Shown piece by piece: positions 1-8,150 of a stretch of 57,916 nucleotides of DNA (positions are counted from its first letter, which is position 1; every line of letters starts with the position of its first letter). Source of the stretch: a virus; the IMG/VR virus record IMGVR_UViG_3300031027_000019, positions 1 through 57,916 of that record. The stretch is one strand, 5' to 3'. The position numbers and the translations under genes were made by a program. The notes below the pieces were generated by a model. The model was not told where the DNA came from and searched no databases. It saw only the letters and a list, made by a program, of their open reading frames with translations.

Positions 1-1184
1 CATTCTCTGGCACTGCAGGAACAGTTCTTGAAGAATATCTAGGTCTTTCTCAGATTACCGGTTCTATCGGAAATGATGGAACATCACTCTATTATGTGGA
101 TGTGATCAATACCCAATCTCAATATATCTGGTGGGGACAACATTCAACAAGATTCAACCCAACATTGGTCGGAAATCCAGTTGTTCAAAATGCTAACTAT
201 TTTGAATCTACTCTAGCATTTCTATTTGATTATGCTCTTGCTGGTGGTTCTGATGGTGTGACATTGACTGATGCAGACTACATCAATGCAAATTCATATT
301 TCAAGAACAAGAGCAATGTCAATATTGCTCTATTGATTGTCGGTGCACAAGACTCAACAGTTGCATTGGATGCAATTCAGAATATCGCTGAATACAGAAC
401 AGACTGTGTGGCTTTCATTTCACCACCAGCCGAGTGTGTTGTTGGTGCAGCTGATCCGCTTGAGAATGTCATCGGATATCGTGATTCTAGCTTGACTCAG
501 GCATACCCATTTGGTTCTAACACTCTCGGTGGCTATTCATCTTCCTATGCTGTTCTAGATAACAACTGGAAGTATATGTACAACAAGTATGCAAATAACT
601 ACCTATGGATACCTACTTGTGGTGATATTGCTGGATTGTGTGCAAGAACTGATGCGATGAATGATGAATGGTGGTCTCCAGCTGGTTACAATCGTGGTTT
701 TATCAAGAATGCAATCAAGCTTGCTTATAACCCAGACGAGCCAGATAGAGACGAATTGTATCCTGTCAACATCAACCCAATCATTTCTGAACCGGGTACA
801 GGTCCACTTCTTCTTGGTGATAAGACTCTTCAGACGAAGCCTTCTGTATTCAGCAGAATTAACGTTCGTCGTTTGTTCATCGTTCTTGAGACGACAATCA
901 CACTTGCTGCAAAGTATAGTTTGTTCGAGTTTAATGATCAGTACACTCAAGCTGCTTTTGTTTCTCTAGTAGAACCTTTCTTGAGAGATGTACAGGGTAG
1001 AAGAGGTATTATTGATTTTGACGTGATTTGTGATTCTACAAATAACACACCACAAGTCATCAATAGCAATAGCTTTGTTGGATCGATATTCGTTATCCCA
1101 AATCAATCTATTAACTGGATTCAGTTAAATTTTGTCGCAGTCAATAACGGAGTTCAATTCTCGACTATTACTGGACAGATTTAA
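1..1184 (+). CDS. 18: Tail sheath protein, C-terminal part (T4 gp18-like)
   Basis: The reading frame is open from the left edge, so the gene is truncated by the window; about 394 codons remain. The product forms the contractile sheath around the tail tube. The C-terminal part has the gp18-like order: a stretch with INVRRLFIVLE, then FVSLVEPFLRDVQGRRGI, then a final strand-rich block. It is followed directly by the tube gene, the T4 order 18-19. What is lost is the N-terminal part of a protein that is usually 500 to 700 residues long. Identification is strong because of the motif block and the neighbour. Confidence 0.93.
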   Translation, partial: FSGTAGTVLEEYLGLSQITGSIGNDGTSLYYVDVINTQSQYIWWGQHSTRFNPTLVGNPVVQNANYFESTLAFLFDYALAGGSDGVTLTDADYINANSYFKNKSNVNIALLIVGAQDSTVALDAIQNIAEYRTDCVAFISPPAECVVGAADPLENVIGYRDSSLTQAYPFGSNTLGGYSSSYAVLDNNWKYMYNKYANNYLWIPTCGDIAGLCARTDAMNDEWWSPAGYNRGFIKNAIKLAYNPDEPDRDELYPVNINPIISEPGTGPLLLGDKTLQTKPSVFSRINVRRLFIVLETTITLAAKYSLFEFNDQYTQAAFVSLVEPFLRDVQGRRGIIDFDVICDSTNNTPQVINSNSFVGSIFVIPNQSINWIQLNFVAVNNGVQFSTITGQI

Positions 1185-1189
1185 TAGCG

Positions 1190-1199
1190 TGATAAATAA
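1190..1199 (+). promoter_or_regulatory. Putative late promoter (TGATAAATAA) for tail tube gene
   Basis: TGATAAATAA sits 30 nt upstream of the tube start. T4 late promoters are a single TATAAATA-like -10 box read with gp55. The same TAAATA core recurs in front of the capsid, scaffold, portal and several endonuclease genes in this window. The assignment is inferred from recurrence and position. Confidence 0.5.
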
Positions 1200-1229
1200 C
1201 TATAACAGTAAAGATTCAGGAGTTTTACA

Positions 1230-1775
1230 ATGCCGTTTGACATAACCGCTTTTAGGGCAAAATTGGTAGGTGGTGGTGCAAGACCTAATATGTATGAGGT
1301 CATCTTGACCGCACCTCCTTTTGTTGGTTTGGACACAGAACAGTTTGCCTTTATGTGTCAAGCTGCCTCTCAACCAGAATCGACAACTGGTTCATACAAG
1401 CTTTACTACTTTGGTCGTCCTACAAGTCATGGTGGTGATCGTACATTCTCTCCATGGCAGTGTGAAATTATTTGTGATGAGACTTTCGATTTAAGAAATG
1501 CAATGGAAACATGGCAGACTCAAATTGCATCTCATACTACAACAAATGATGCGCAGCGTGGTGGTGGTGCAACTTCTGCTCCTAATTCATATGTTGGAAA
1601 AGCGACTGTTAACCAATATTCAAAGACTGGTCAGATCATAAAGACATACAGTTTCAATGCTTTGTGGCCTACTGCAGTTGGTGGAATTGCACTCGGATGG
1701 AGTCAAAATGACACTATTGAAGTGTTTCCAGTTACGTTTGAATACGATTACTTTACTACAAATTCTGTCCTATAA
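1230..1775 (+). CDS. 19: Tail tube protein (T4 gp19-like)
   Basis: This 181-residue protein would polymerise into the inner tail tube. Length and motifs fit gp19: an N-terminal FRAKLVGGGARPNMYEV segment, a central FGRPTSHGGDRTFSPW block and a C-terminal strand ending in VTFEYDYF. An AGGAG ribosome-binding site precedes the ATG at good distance. It follows the sheath gene, and a strong terminator lies just downstream. Confidence 0.95.
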   Translation: MPFDITAFRAKLVGGGARPNMYEVILTAPPFVGLDTEQFAFMCQAASQPESTTGSYKLYYFGRPTSHGGDRTFSPWQCEIICDETFDLRNAMETWQTQIASHTTTNDAQRGGGATSAPNSYVGKATVNQYSKTGQIIKTYSFNALWPTAVGGIALGWSQNDTIEVFPVTFEYDYFTTNSVL

Positions 1776-1785
1776 AACTTATAAA

Positions 1786-2475
1786 TCAAACCATTGGGAC
1801 AATAGGGGATATGAAAATATCCCCTTTCTTTTTACATTTATCACCATGATGCTTTGTGTAATTTCCAACATCCATTATCGTTCCACAATGTGGGCATTGT
1901 AATTTCTGTCTAACTCGTCCTCTCAGAGAAGCAGCAACCTTATCATTATGCTCCTTAGTATGAGTTCTACCTGTTAAAGAAATTGATTGCTTTCTTCTTT
2001 GTTCTTCTGATGGAACCTTCCCAATTAGAGTTTGCCAGTAAATCTTTGCAGATTTACTATTTTTCATTGATTCAGATCGCAATTTTCTTTCTTCTTTACT
2101 TTTTGGGATTTTATTCTTTGATCTTGAAATTTTCCAATTAGCAATATGATCAGGTGATTTTGGTCCTCTTTTAACTCCCTTCCAATGTTTAAAATTTCCA
2201 CCTTTACCACCTAAACATTTATTATAACACATTGGATCATCCAATATAATTTGTGTTACAAGTTCAGATTCACCTATAAAAGCCGCTTCTTCTGAATCGT
2301 AGAAATTGAGAATTTCTCGTTTAAAATTCTCTCTACCATATTTTCTTATAGCAGCCTGTAAATGTTTATTTGTTCCGAGATATCGGTCTTCAAGAACTTC
2401 TGAAGAGTGTTTTCCAAGGTAAAATTTACAATTAATTAAATTAGTGGTCTTGTATGTGAAGTGATAAATACCCAT
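1786..2475 (-). CDS. GIY-YIG homing endonuclease (Seg-like)
   Basis: A free-standing homing endonuclease of 229 residues. The N-terminus carries GIYHFTYKTTN and FYLGKHSSE, the GIY-YIG catalytic elements, followed by an Arg-containing helix. The middle has NUMOD3-like helical repeats (KSPDHIANWK, EEQRRKQSISLTG, KEHNDKVAASLRG) that bind DNA. The C-terminus holds a Cys/His cluster, CPHCG then HHGDKC, a probable zinc finger. The gene sits antisense between structural genes 19 and 20, a typical T4 Seg location. The start has an AAGGATG ribosome-binding site. It shares the zinc-finger tail layout with the GIY-YIG gene near 27 kb. Confidence 0.92.
   Translation of the reverse strand: MGIYHFTYKTTNLINCKFYLGKHSSEVLEDRYLGTNKHLQAAIRKYGRENFKREILNFYDSEEAAFIGESELVTQIILDDPMCYNKCLGGKGGNFKHWKGVKRGPKSPDHIANWKISRSKNKIPKSKEERKLRSESMKNSKSAKIYWQTLIGKVPSEEQRRKQSISLTGRTHTKEHNDKVAASLRGRVRQKLQCPHCGTIMDVGNYTKHHGDKCKKKGDIFISPIVPMV
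1805..1833 (+). terminator. Rho-independent terminator after tail tube gene
   Basis: A perfect 8-bp stem GGGGATAT/ATATCCCC closes a GAAA tetraloop and is followed by TTTCTTTTT. It terminates the sheath-tube transcript. It lies inside the 3' end of the opposite-strand endonuclease gene, so it doubles as coding sequence there. Confidence 0.9.
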
Positions 2476-2541
2476 GCTGCCAACATCCTTAAAGTGGTTA
2501 AAGTAGAGCTAGTGGGTTTGCCGACCGCGACTAGCATTCTT

Positions 2542-2549
2542 TATTTATA
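2542..2549 (-). promoter_or_regulatory. Exact T4-type late promoter TATAAATA
   Basis: TATAAATA on the minus strand lies about 70 nt upstream of the GIY-YIG start at 2475. A 6-bp inverted repeat (GCTAGT/ACTAGC) lies between promoter and gene. Confidence 0.6.
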
Positions 2550-2557
2550 CCGACAAG

Positions 2558-2565
2558 TTAAATAA
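2558..2565 (+). promoter_or_regulatory. Putative late promoter (TTAAATAA) for portal gene
   Basis: TTAAATAA lies about 30 nt upstream of the portal ATG at 2594, the same spacing as the motif in front of the tube gene. It is weaker than the TGATAAATA form and is assigned by position only. Confidence 0.35.
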
Positions 2566-2593
2566 TACACAGTTTATCATATTGAGGTTATCA

Positions 2594-4297
2594 ATGAGCA
2601 GCCGACTTTTCGGGTTTGTCATCAATAATACAGAGGTAGAGGAACAAATTCGTCGTGCACCTGTTCAACCCAGTGCTGACGATTCTTCTATTGAAGTAGG
2701 CTCTCCTGTTGGTGGAATGGCTCAGCAACAACGTATTATCGGTACTGACAACACCTATCGTTCAGAAAATGCTCTCATCAACAAATATCGTGACTGTGCA
2801 TCTTCACCATTCATTGACAATGCTGTTGATGCGATAACCACCGAAGCTATTGTGAATGATGATGGTTCGAAGAATTCAGTGGAAGTGAAATTCACAGAGG
2901 ATACAGCCCTTCCAGACACTCTCCAGAAACAGATTCAGCAGGAATTTGATTATGTCCTGAAGATGTTTGACTTCAAGCTTTCTGGACATGATATCTTCAG
3001 ACGATGGTATGTTGACGGAAGAATCTATTTCTTTAAGGTCATTGACGAAAAAAATCCCGGTGCCGGTATCAAGGAACTTAGATACATCGATCCTAGAAAA
3101 ATCAAGAAGGTTAGGATGTATGGAAATGATCGAGACAAGCCAGTCGATCAATTTTCGGCAATGAATGTGTCATTTGTGGAATTTTGGTTGTTCTGTGATA
3201 CAGGATTGGATTCTGGTGCACAGTCCTATATGACTTCTATTCCACAAGGTCAGAACATTATCTCGATTGCCAAAGATTCTATTGCCTATTCGACATCTGG
3301 AATGTTTGATCCTTCTGGAAAGATGATCATTTCTCATCTTCACAAAATTTTGAGAACCTTTAATCAGTTCAGAATGCTGGAAGATGCTGTTGTCATCTAC
3401 AGAATGGTTCGTGCGTCTGAGAAGAGAAAGTTCTTGATTGATGTTGGGAATCTTCCAAAGCCAAAAGCTGAGGCTGCAATGCGTGACCTGATGGTCAAGT
3501 TCAAAAACAAGCTTGAATACAATGCCACAACCGGTGAACTGGTTAATGATCGTCGTTATGTAGCAATGACAGAGGATTATTGGTTTGCTGTTCGCGGTGG
3601 TCAACAGGGAACAGATGTCGAGCAATTCCCCGGTGGTGCTTCGCTTGGAGAAGTGGATGATTTAAGACTATTCAAAGAAACTCTATTCCGTGGATTGAAT
3701 GTTCCAATTTCCAGAATTGATCCGGGCGCTGCAACGGTTGACTTCTCTTCCAATGGAAGTCAGATCAGCCGTGATGAACTCTCGTTCAATCGATTTATCA
3801 ATCGATTACGTGCCAGATTCACCCTAATTCTTCAGGATGTGCTTTCTTCTCAGCTTGTCCTGAAAGGTATTGTCACCAAGGAAGAATGGGATGATTTCAA
3901 GGATCAGGTCATCTTTGAGTGGGCTAGAGACTCTTATTATGCAGAACTGAAAGATATTGAAATCATCCAGACCAAGATGCAGGCTGCTGGTTTGGCTCTT
4001 CCTCTTCTTAAAATTCTCGTTTCCAGAGAATATATCTGGCGTGAAATTTTCAAGTTTGATGATCAACAGATCAAGGATATGACAAAGCAACTGGATGATG
4101 ATTTCTCTGTCTTGTCTGAACAGGAAGCACAGGCTGCAATGATGATGCAACCACCACCAGAACCAAATGGAATGGACAATCCTACAGACATGAATGTTCC
4201 TGTTGGAGAAAGTTTCCTCTTTGACAGTATTGAAGACGTTCAACTGAAAGGTGCAATGATCAAACTATTTGAAAGAATGACGCACAAGAAAGGTTAA
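2594..4297 (+). CDS. 20: Portal vertex protein (T4 gp20-like)
   Basis: This protein of 567 residues forms the dodecameric portal through which DNA is packaged. Recognisable features are NKYRDCASSPFIDNAVDAIT near residue 65, YIDPRKIKKVR near 190, the RMLEDAVVIYRMVRASEKRK helix near 285, and the downstream FPGGASLGEVDDL block. The ATG at 2594 is chosen over an in-frame TTG at 2582 because GAGG lies 6 nt before it. It is the first gene of the portal-to-capsid run. Confidence 0.95.
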   Translation: MSSRLFGFVINNTEVEEQIRRAPVQPSADDSSIEVGSPVGGMAQQQRIIGTDNTYRSENALINKYRDCASSPFIDNAVDAITTEAIVNDDGSKNSVEVKFTEDTALPDTLQKQIQQEFDYVLKMFDFKLSGHDIFRRWYVDGRIYFFKVIDEKNPGAGIKELRYIDPRKIKKVRMYGNDRDKPVDQFSAMNVSFVEFWLFCDTGLDSGAQSYMTSIPQGQNIISIAKDSIAYSTSGMFDPSGKMIISHLHKILRTFNQFRMLEDAVVIYRMVRASEKRKFLIDVGNLPKPKAEAAMRDLMVKFKNKLEYNATTGELVNDRRYVAMTEDYWFAVRGGQQGTDVEQFPGGASLGEVDDLRLFKETLFRGLNVPISRIDPGAATVDFSSNGSQISRDELSFNRFINRLRARFTLILQDVLSSQLVLKGIVTKEEWDDFKDQVIFEWARDSYYAELKDIEIIQTKMQAAGLALPLLKILVSREYIWREIFKFDDQQIKDMTKQLDDDFSVLSEQEAQAAMMMQPPPEPNGMDNPTDMNVPVGESFLFDSIEDVQLKGAMIKLFERMTHKKG

Positions 4298-4304
4298 ATT
4301 TTAA

Positions 4305-5015
4305 GTGAAAGACCTTAGCAAAATTGCTGAGATTGTTTCTTTCGTAGCGGTATTTGCTAAAAGTGAAATTGAAAAGAGCATTGTAGAAGTTCAAGCCAAT
4401 CTCTACAAGAAACTGAAAGAAGATTTACAGTCAGTCACTCAGCAAATCAACGAAGAGTCAATAGAAGCCGAACGAATGTTCAAGGATAATGTTGCTCTGA
4501 AGAGCGATGTGTCTGAAGCACAGGATTCGGCTGTCTATATTGCTAAAGGTCAAATTGATCAATCTACAAAAAGATTGACTCGTATCATAGAAGATACCAA
4601 CACATTTTTAACCAATAGTATTTCATCATTATCTAACAGACAGATCATTGCTGAACGAGCATTGACCGACGCACTTCAACAGACAGGGTTGAATTTTTCC
4701 GATAGACTTGCAGTGCTTTTGGAAGATGTGAACGCATTATCTGAAAAACATAGTGAAACACTGAAGGAAGTTGTTATTGATTCAAATAATGCCCTTGATG
4801 TGATTCATGTGGCCGTTTTGGATGAATCAATTTCTAGAATTGCTCAACTTGGTTTTGAATTTGAAGAATCTATGTCTAATCTTACTTATAAAATTAACGA
4901 AACCATTGACACTTCTATGAAAATTAAGACATTTACAGGTGAGATTGGAGATACAGCTTATAGTGTAGATGAAATTGTGTCTGTTTTAAAATTAAATGGA
5001 TTATTGAAAGTTTGA
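4305..5015 (+). CDS. Coiled-coil protein between portal and core genes
   Basis: A 236-residue, acidic, almost entirely helical protein starting at a GTG 7 nt after the portal stop, with AAGG upstream at somewhat long spacing. Heptad-like helices run through most of its length (YKKLKEDLQSVTQQINEE, ISRIAQLGFEFEESMSNL). I do not recognise the family. In T4 the corresponding interval holds small prohead core genes 67 and 68, so a prohead core or assembly role is possible but only positional. Confidence 0.7.
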   Translation: MKDLSKIAEIVSFVAVFAKSEIEKSIVEVQANLYKKLKEDLQSVTQQINEESIEAERMFKDNVALKSDVSEAQDSAVYIAKGQIDQSTKRLTRIIEDTNTFLTNSISSLSNRQIIAERALTDALQQTGLNFSDRLAVLLEDVNALSEKHSETLKEVVIDSNNALDVIHVAVLDESISRIAQLGFEFEESMSNLTYKINETIDTSMKIKTFTGEIGDTAYSVDEIVSVLKLNGLLKV

Positions 5016-5022
5016 TTATTAG

Positions 5023-5142
5023 CTTGCAATCGTAATCAACGAAACTGGTGTTTCCAAGATCAATTTGTCTATATTCGGAGATGTTTCCGTCCCTACACAT
5101 GTCTTCATGTCACTCGAATGGCTCATCAATGGGGATGCATAA
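5023..5142 (+). pseudogene. Possible start-less gene remnant
   Basis: A 39-codon open frame without a usable start codon reads as a protein-like sequence ending in VFMSLEWLINGDA before TAA. It lies between the coiled-coil gene and the core gene, in another frame than the preceding gene. It could be a decayed C-terminus or chance. The rest of the 5016-5191 gap shows only the ribosome-binding region of the next gene. Confidence 0.25.
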
Positions 5143-5191
5143 AAGATTTCCTTAAATATCCTATAGTTCAATCGAATTTGGGAAATATCTG

Positions 5192-6019
5192 ATGGCAAAT
5201 CTATTAAAAGTTCGTGAGTATGTTACATCTGTTCTGAATAGAGAGGGCGCTAAGACCCTCAATGAACATGTTGCTGACTATTCATTGTCTGCTCTTTCTG
5301 AGAGTGTTGATTCTATTGTCGAAGGTAGAAAGGACTATACCGCTCATGCAGTCGATACATGGATGAAGCGTAAAGAATCCGGCTATCAGAAGAGAAAGAA
5401 TGCCGAGAAGGATAAGAAGAAAATTGATGAAGCTAAGTCTGGTAATATTTTTGACAAACACCTTCTTAAAATTGCAAAAGACACACTGAAAATGTCTGAT
5501 GTTGGTGCAAGAATTATGGGTGGTATGACTAAAGAAGAAGCTAGAAAGCATATTCATCGTATTACTGGAAAGTATCCAAAAGAAACAAACGAATCCATCA
5601 ATGAAGGCGAAGTCAAGACTGTCTATAACAAACTTCTAGGTGGTTGGTATAACGTTCGTGGAAAGCATCAGACACCACTAGGTGGTCGATTCGATTCAAA
5701 GGAAGCAGCTGTCAAACATTTGAATCGCAATAAGAAGCCTGCGAATGAATCTGTTGTGAATGAAGAATTTGAAGGACACATTCATGCTCTTCATAAATTC
5801 TTGGATATGACAGGTGGACAAACAATCCATACAGATAAATTTCCATCTTTAGGAAATAAAAAATATGCAATGGCTCGTCACCACGCAAGAATGGCAATAT
5901 CGAATTTTAAAAGTTCTGAAGGAGCATCACCAGAATATAAAGAAAATTATCTAAAAAATGCAAATAAACACCTAGCAAAGGTTGAATACCATATCAATCG
6001 CATTCACGGAAAGAGATAG
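5192..6019 (+). CDS. Prohead core / internal head protein with repeated protease-like sites
   Basis: A 275-residue basic, helical protein encoded between portal and prohead protease. Four candidate prohead-protease sites with small/aliphatic-x-Glu ends are visible: KTLNE (near residue 25), SINE (near 136), and VVNE (near 190), plus EEFE. T4 gp21 cleaves after (L/I/A)xE. This suggests that it is packaged as a core protein and processed, like T4 gp67/gp68 or internal proteins. Its C-terminal His-rich helices (ARHHARMAISNFKSS) resemble the small proteins encoded at 55-57 kb. Function is inferred from position and sites. Confidence 0.7.
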   Translation: MANLLKVREYVTSVLNREGAKTLNEHVADYSLSALSESVDSIVEGRKDYTAHAVDTWMKRKESGYQKRKNAEKDKKKIDEAKSGNIFDKHLLKIAKDTLKMSDVGARIMGGMTKEEARKHIHRITGKYPKETNESINEGEVKTVYNKLLGGWYNVRGKHQTPLGGRFDSKEAAVKHLNRNKKPANESVVNEEFEGHIHALHKFLDMTGGQTIHTDKFPSLGNKKYAMARHHARMAISNFKSSEGASPEYKENYLKNANKHLAKVEYHINRIHGKR

Positions 6020-6023
6020 CTTA

Positions 6024-6689
6024 ATGTCCAAGAATCAACCTCAACTAATCTCAGAAGAGTTTTACCTCACACCAATCTGTGAAGCTATCAACGGTCAAAA
6101 GCAGTGGTATTTGAAGGGCATCTATGCTCAAGCAGATGTCATCAACAAGAACGGTAGAATCTATTCAGAAGCAGTTCTAGACAATGCTATCAATGGTTTC
6201 ATCAACGAGTACATGAACAATAATCGTGGTGTTGGTGAGCTTAATCATCCACCTAGAATTGCTGTTGATCCAGATAGAATTTGCCATCGTGTCCTTTCAT
6301 TGGAAAAGAGTGGAAAGAACTGGAATGGAAATTCTGTCGTTCTGAACACCACCTGTGGAAAGAATGTCCAAGCTCTTCTGGAAGGAAACATCAGAATTGG
6401 TGTCTCTACTCGTGGATTTGGAACCATGGAAGATAATTCTGCTGGTGTCAAAGTCGTTCAGGATGATTTTAAGATTGTCGCTATAGATGCGGTTTTTCAT
6501 CCGTCAAATGCTCCATTAGTCACTGCAATTTTGGAAGGTCAAGACCTTTCATTGATCACAGAAGATGTTGAGAGTGTCAATTTTATCCAGAGCATCAGAG
6601 AAGATGTTTTGAAGGCAAATGCAAAGATGGTCAACGAACAACAGTTGGCAGCATTCGAAAAGTTCATCAAATATATTTCAAGAACTTAA
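6024..6689 (+). CDS. 21: Prohead maturation protease (T4 gp21-like)
   Basis: A serine protease of 221 residues that processes core and capsid proteins during head maturation. The herpes-assemblin/S78-type elements are visible: YAQADVINKNGRIY near residue 35, the histidine motif GVGELNHPP near 75, and the serine motif RIGVSTRGFG near 130, then AIDAVFHPSNAP. The ATG at 6024, 4 nt after the preceding stop and behind GGAAAGAG, is preferred to an in-frame ATG at 5982 inside the previous gene. Confidence 0.93.
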   Translation: MSKNQPQLISEEFYLTPICEAINGQKQWYLKGIYAQADVINKNGRIYSEAVLDNAINGFINEYMNNNRGVGELNHPPRIAVDPDRICHRVLSLEKSGKNWNGNSVVLNTTCGKNVQALLEGNIRIGVSTRGFGTMEDNSAGVKVVQDDFKIVAIDAVFHPSNAPLVTAILEGQDLSLITEDVESVNFIQSIREDVLKANAKMVNEQQLAAFEKFIKYISRT

Positions 6690-6695
6690 ACTTCA

Positions 6696-6703
6696 CTAAA
6701 TAC
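6696..6703 (+). promoter_or_regulatory. Putative late promoter (CTAAATAC) for scaffold gene
   Basis: CTAAATAC lies in the only gap between protease and scaffold genes, about 44 nt before the scaffold start, and shares the TAAATA core with other putative late promoters here. Confidence 0.4.
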
Positions 6704-6746
6704 TTCATTATACACGTAATAAAAATTCAGTAGGGAGCATTTTAAC

Positions 6747-8060
6747 ATGGCATCAAAATTGGAACAGACCATCAGAAATCTACTCAAGGAAGATGAGGGT
6801 ACAGCCATTGCTGAACCAGCTGCTAACTTGATTGAGAATCCAGAAGACGACAATGAAGAATTTGCCGAGAATCCAGAAGTTACCGATCCAATCGAATCAC
6901 CAGTTCTCGAAGATGCACAGCTTGTCAATCAACACAGACAGGCAGCAGATTTGATCAGCAAGTATCACAAGAATGATCCAGAAGCTGCAGCTGTTGTTTC
7001 TGCTCACCAGAATGCACTAAATGCTTTCGATACCAAAAATCCTTCTGCTCATATGCTTTCCAAGAGAGCTTTCAGAATGAATGCTCAATTCGACCGTATG
7101 GACCCACTTCATGAAGATGATGGAATGGAAGATGTCGAACTCGATCCAGATATTTCTGAATTGGGTAATGGAAATATCGATACCTACAAAGATCAATCTT
7201 CACTCGGTGTAACCCAAGTTTCAGAACCAGAGATGCCAACAATGCCTACAGCCGAGATGGGAACCTACATGCGCGAATCAATCAGCAAAATGACATTTGA
7301 GGATGTCAAGGTTGATCGTTCAGAATTTGGTAAGTTGTTTGAAGGTCAGGGTCTGACTGAGGAAACCATCACAAAGGCTGTCGATCTTTTCGAATCGGCT
7401 TGTAATTCTAAAATTGCTACTGTGCTTTCTGGTGTCATCAAGACGATTGCAGAATCTGCAGAGACAATGTTCCAGTCCAAGATCAATGAAGAAGTTGCAA
7501 ACATCAGGGCTATTGCAGAAGAAACTTCTGCTCAGTGGTTGACAGAGAATCAGATTGCTATTGAATCTGCTACTCGTTCCAACATTACAGATTCCTTCAT
7601 CTCAGGTCTTCGTACTCTCTTTGTAGAACACTACATCGAAATTCCAAAGTCCAAGGTCAATCTCCTAGAAGCATTCCAGTCCAGAATTGAAAAGCTTGAG
7701 GAAAGTGTTTCAATTGAAATGGGTAAGACCCTAGAAGCCAAGAAGCTTTTGACTGAGAGTCAGAAGACTCTTTCTCTGGTTGGATATACCAAGGGATTGA
7801 CAACACTCCAAGCTGAAAAGGTTACACAGATTGCTGAAGGTATCGAGTTCACAACAGCAGAAGAATTTGTTGCCAAAGTGAAGACGATTGCTGAAGGCGC
7901 AGTGGCTGCAACAGTTTCAACTACTGCTAAGACAGCTGCTCCAATTTTGGAAACAGTCGGTGCGACAGTCGTTGATCCTACAACACAGGTTGTGAATGAA
8001 GAGGCAATTGATCCAATGGTTGCAAGATACATCCAACACGCAAAGAACGAAGCACTCTAA
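6747..8060 (+). CDS. 22: Prohead core scaffolding protein (T4 gp22-like)
   Basis: An acidic 437-residue scaffold around which the capsid assembles and which is then degraded. The gp22-like signature is SAQWLTENQIAIESATRSN followed by FISGLRTLFVEHYIEIPKSK and a long coiled coil. An N-terminal insertion of about 150 acidic residues makes it longer than T4 gp22 (269). NLLKE near residue 15 is a likely protease site. GGGAG precedes the ATG. It sits between protease and capsid genes as in T4. Confidence 0.92.
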   Translation: MASKLEQTIRNLLKEDEGTAIAEPAANLIENPEDDNEEFAENPEVTDPIESPVLEDAQLVNQHRQAADLISKYHKNDPEAAAVVSAHQNALNAFDTKNPSAHMLSKRAFRMNAQFDRMDPLHEDDGMEDVELDPDISELGNGNIDTYKDQSSLGVTQVSEPEMPTMPTAEMGTYMRESISKMTFEDVKVDRSEFGKLFEGQGLTEETITKAVDLFESACNSKIATVLSGVIKTIAESAETMFQSKINEEVANIRAIAEETSAQWLTENQIAIESATRSNITDSFISGLRTLFVEHYIEIPKSKVNLLEAFQSRIEKLEESVSIEMGKTLEAKKLLTESQKTLSLVGYTKGLTTLQAEKVTQIAEGIEFTTAEEFVAKVKTIAEGAVAATVSTTAKTAAPILETVGATVVDPTTQVVNEEAIDPMVARYIQHAKNEAL

Positions 8061-8103
8061 GCGCAGTCGGTTGATTCAAAAGAATTTCTGCACAATAAAG
8101 TTT

Positions 8104-8112
8104 CATAAATAA
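8104..8112 (+). promoter_or_regulatory. Putative late promoter (CATAAATAA) for capsid gene
   Basis: CATAAATAA lies about 38 nt upstream of the capsid start, in the 90-nt gap after the scaffold gene. CAGAGGAAGA then supplies a strong ribosome-binding site. Confidence 0.5.
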
Positions 8113-8150
8113 AATCATAGTAACAACTAAACAACAGAGGAAGACAACAC

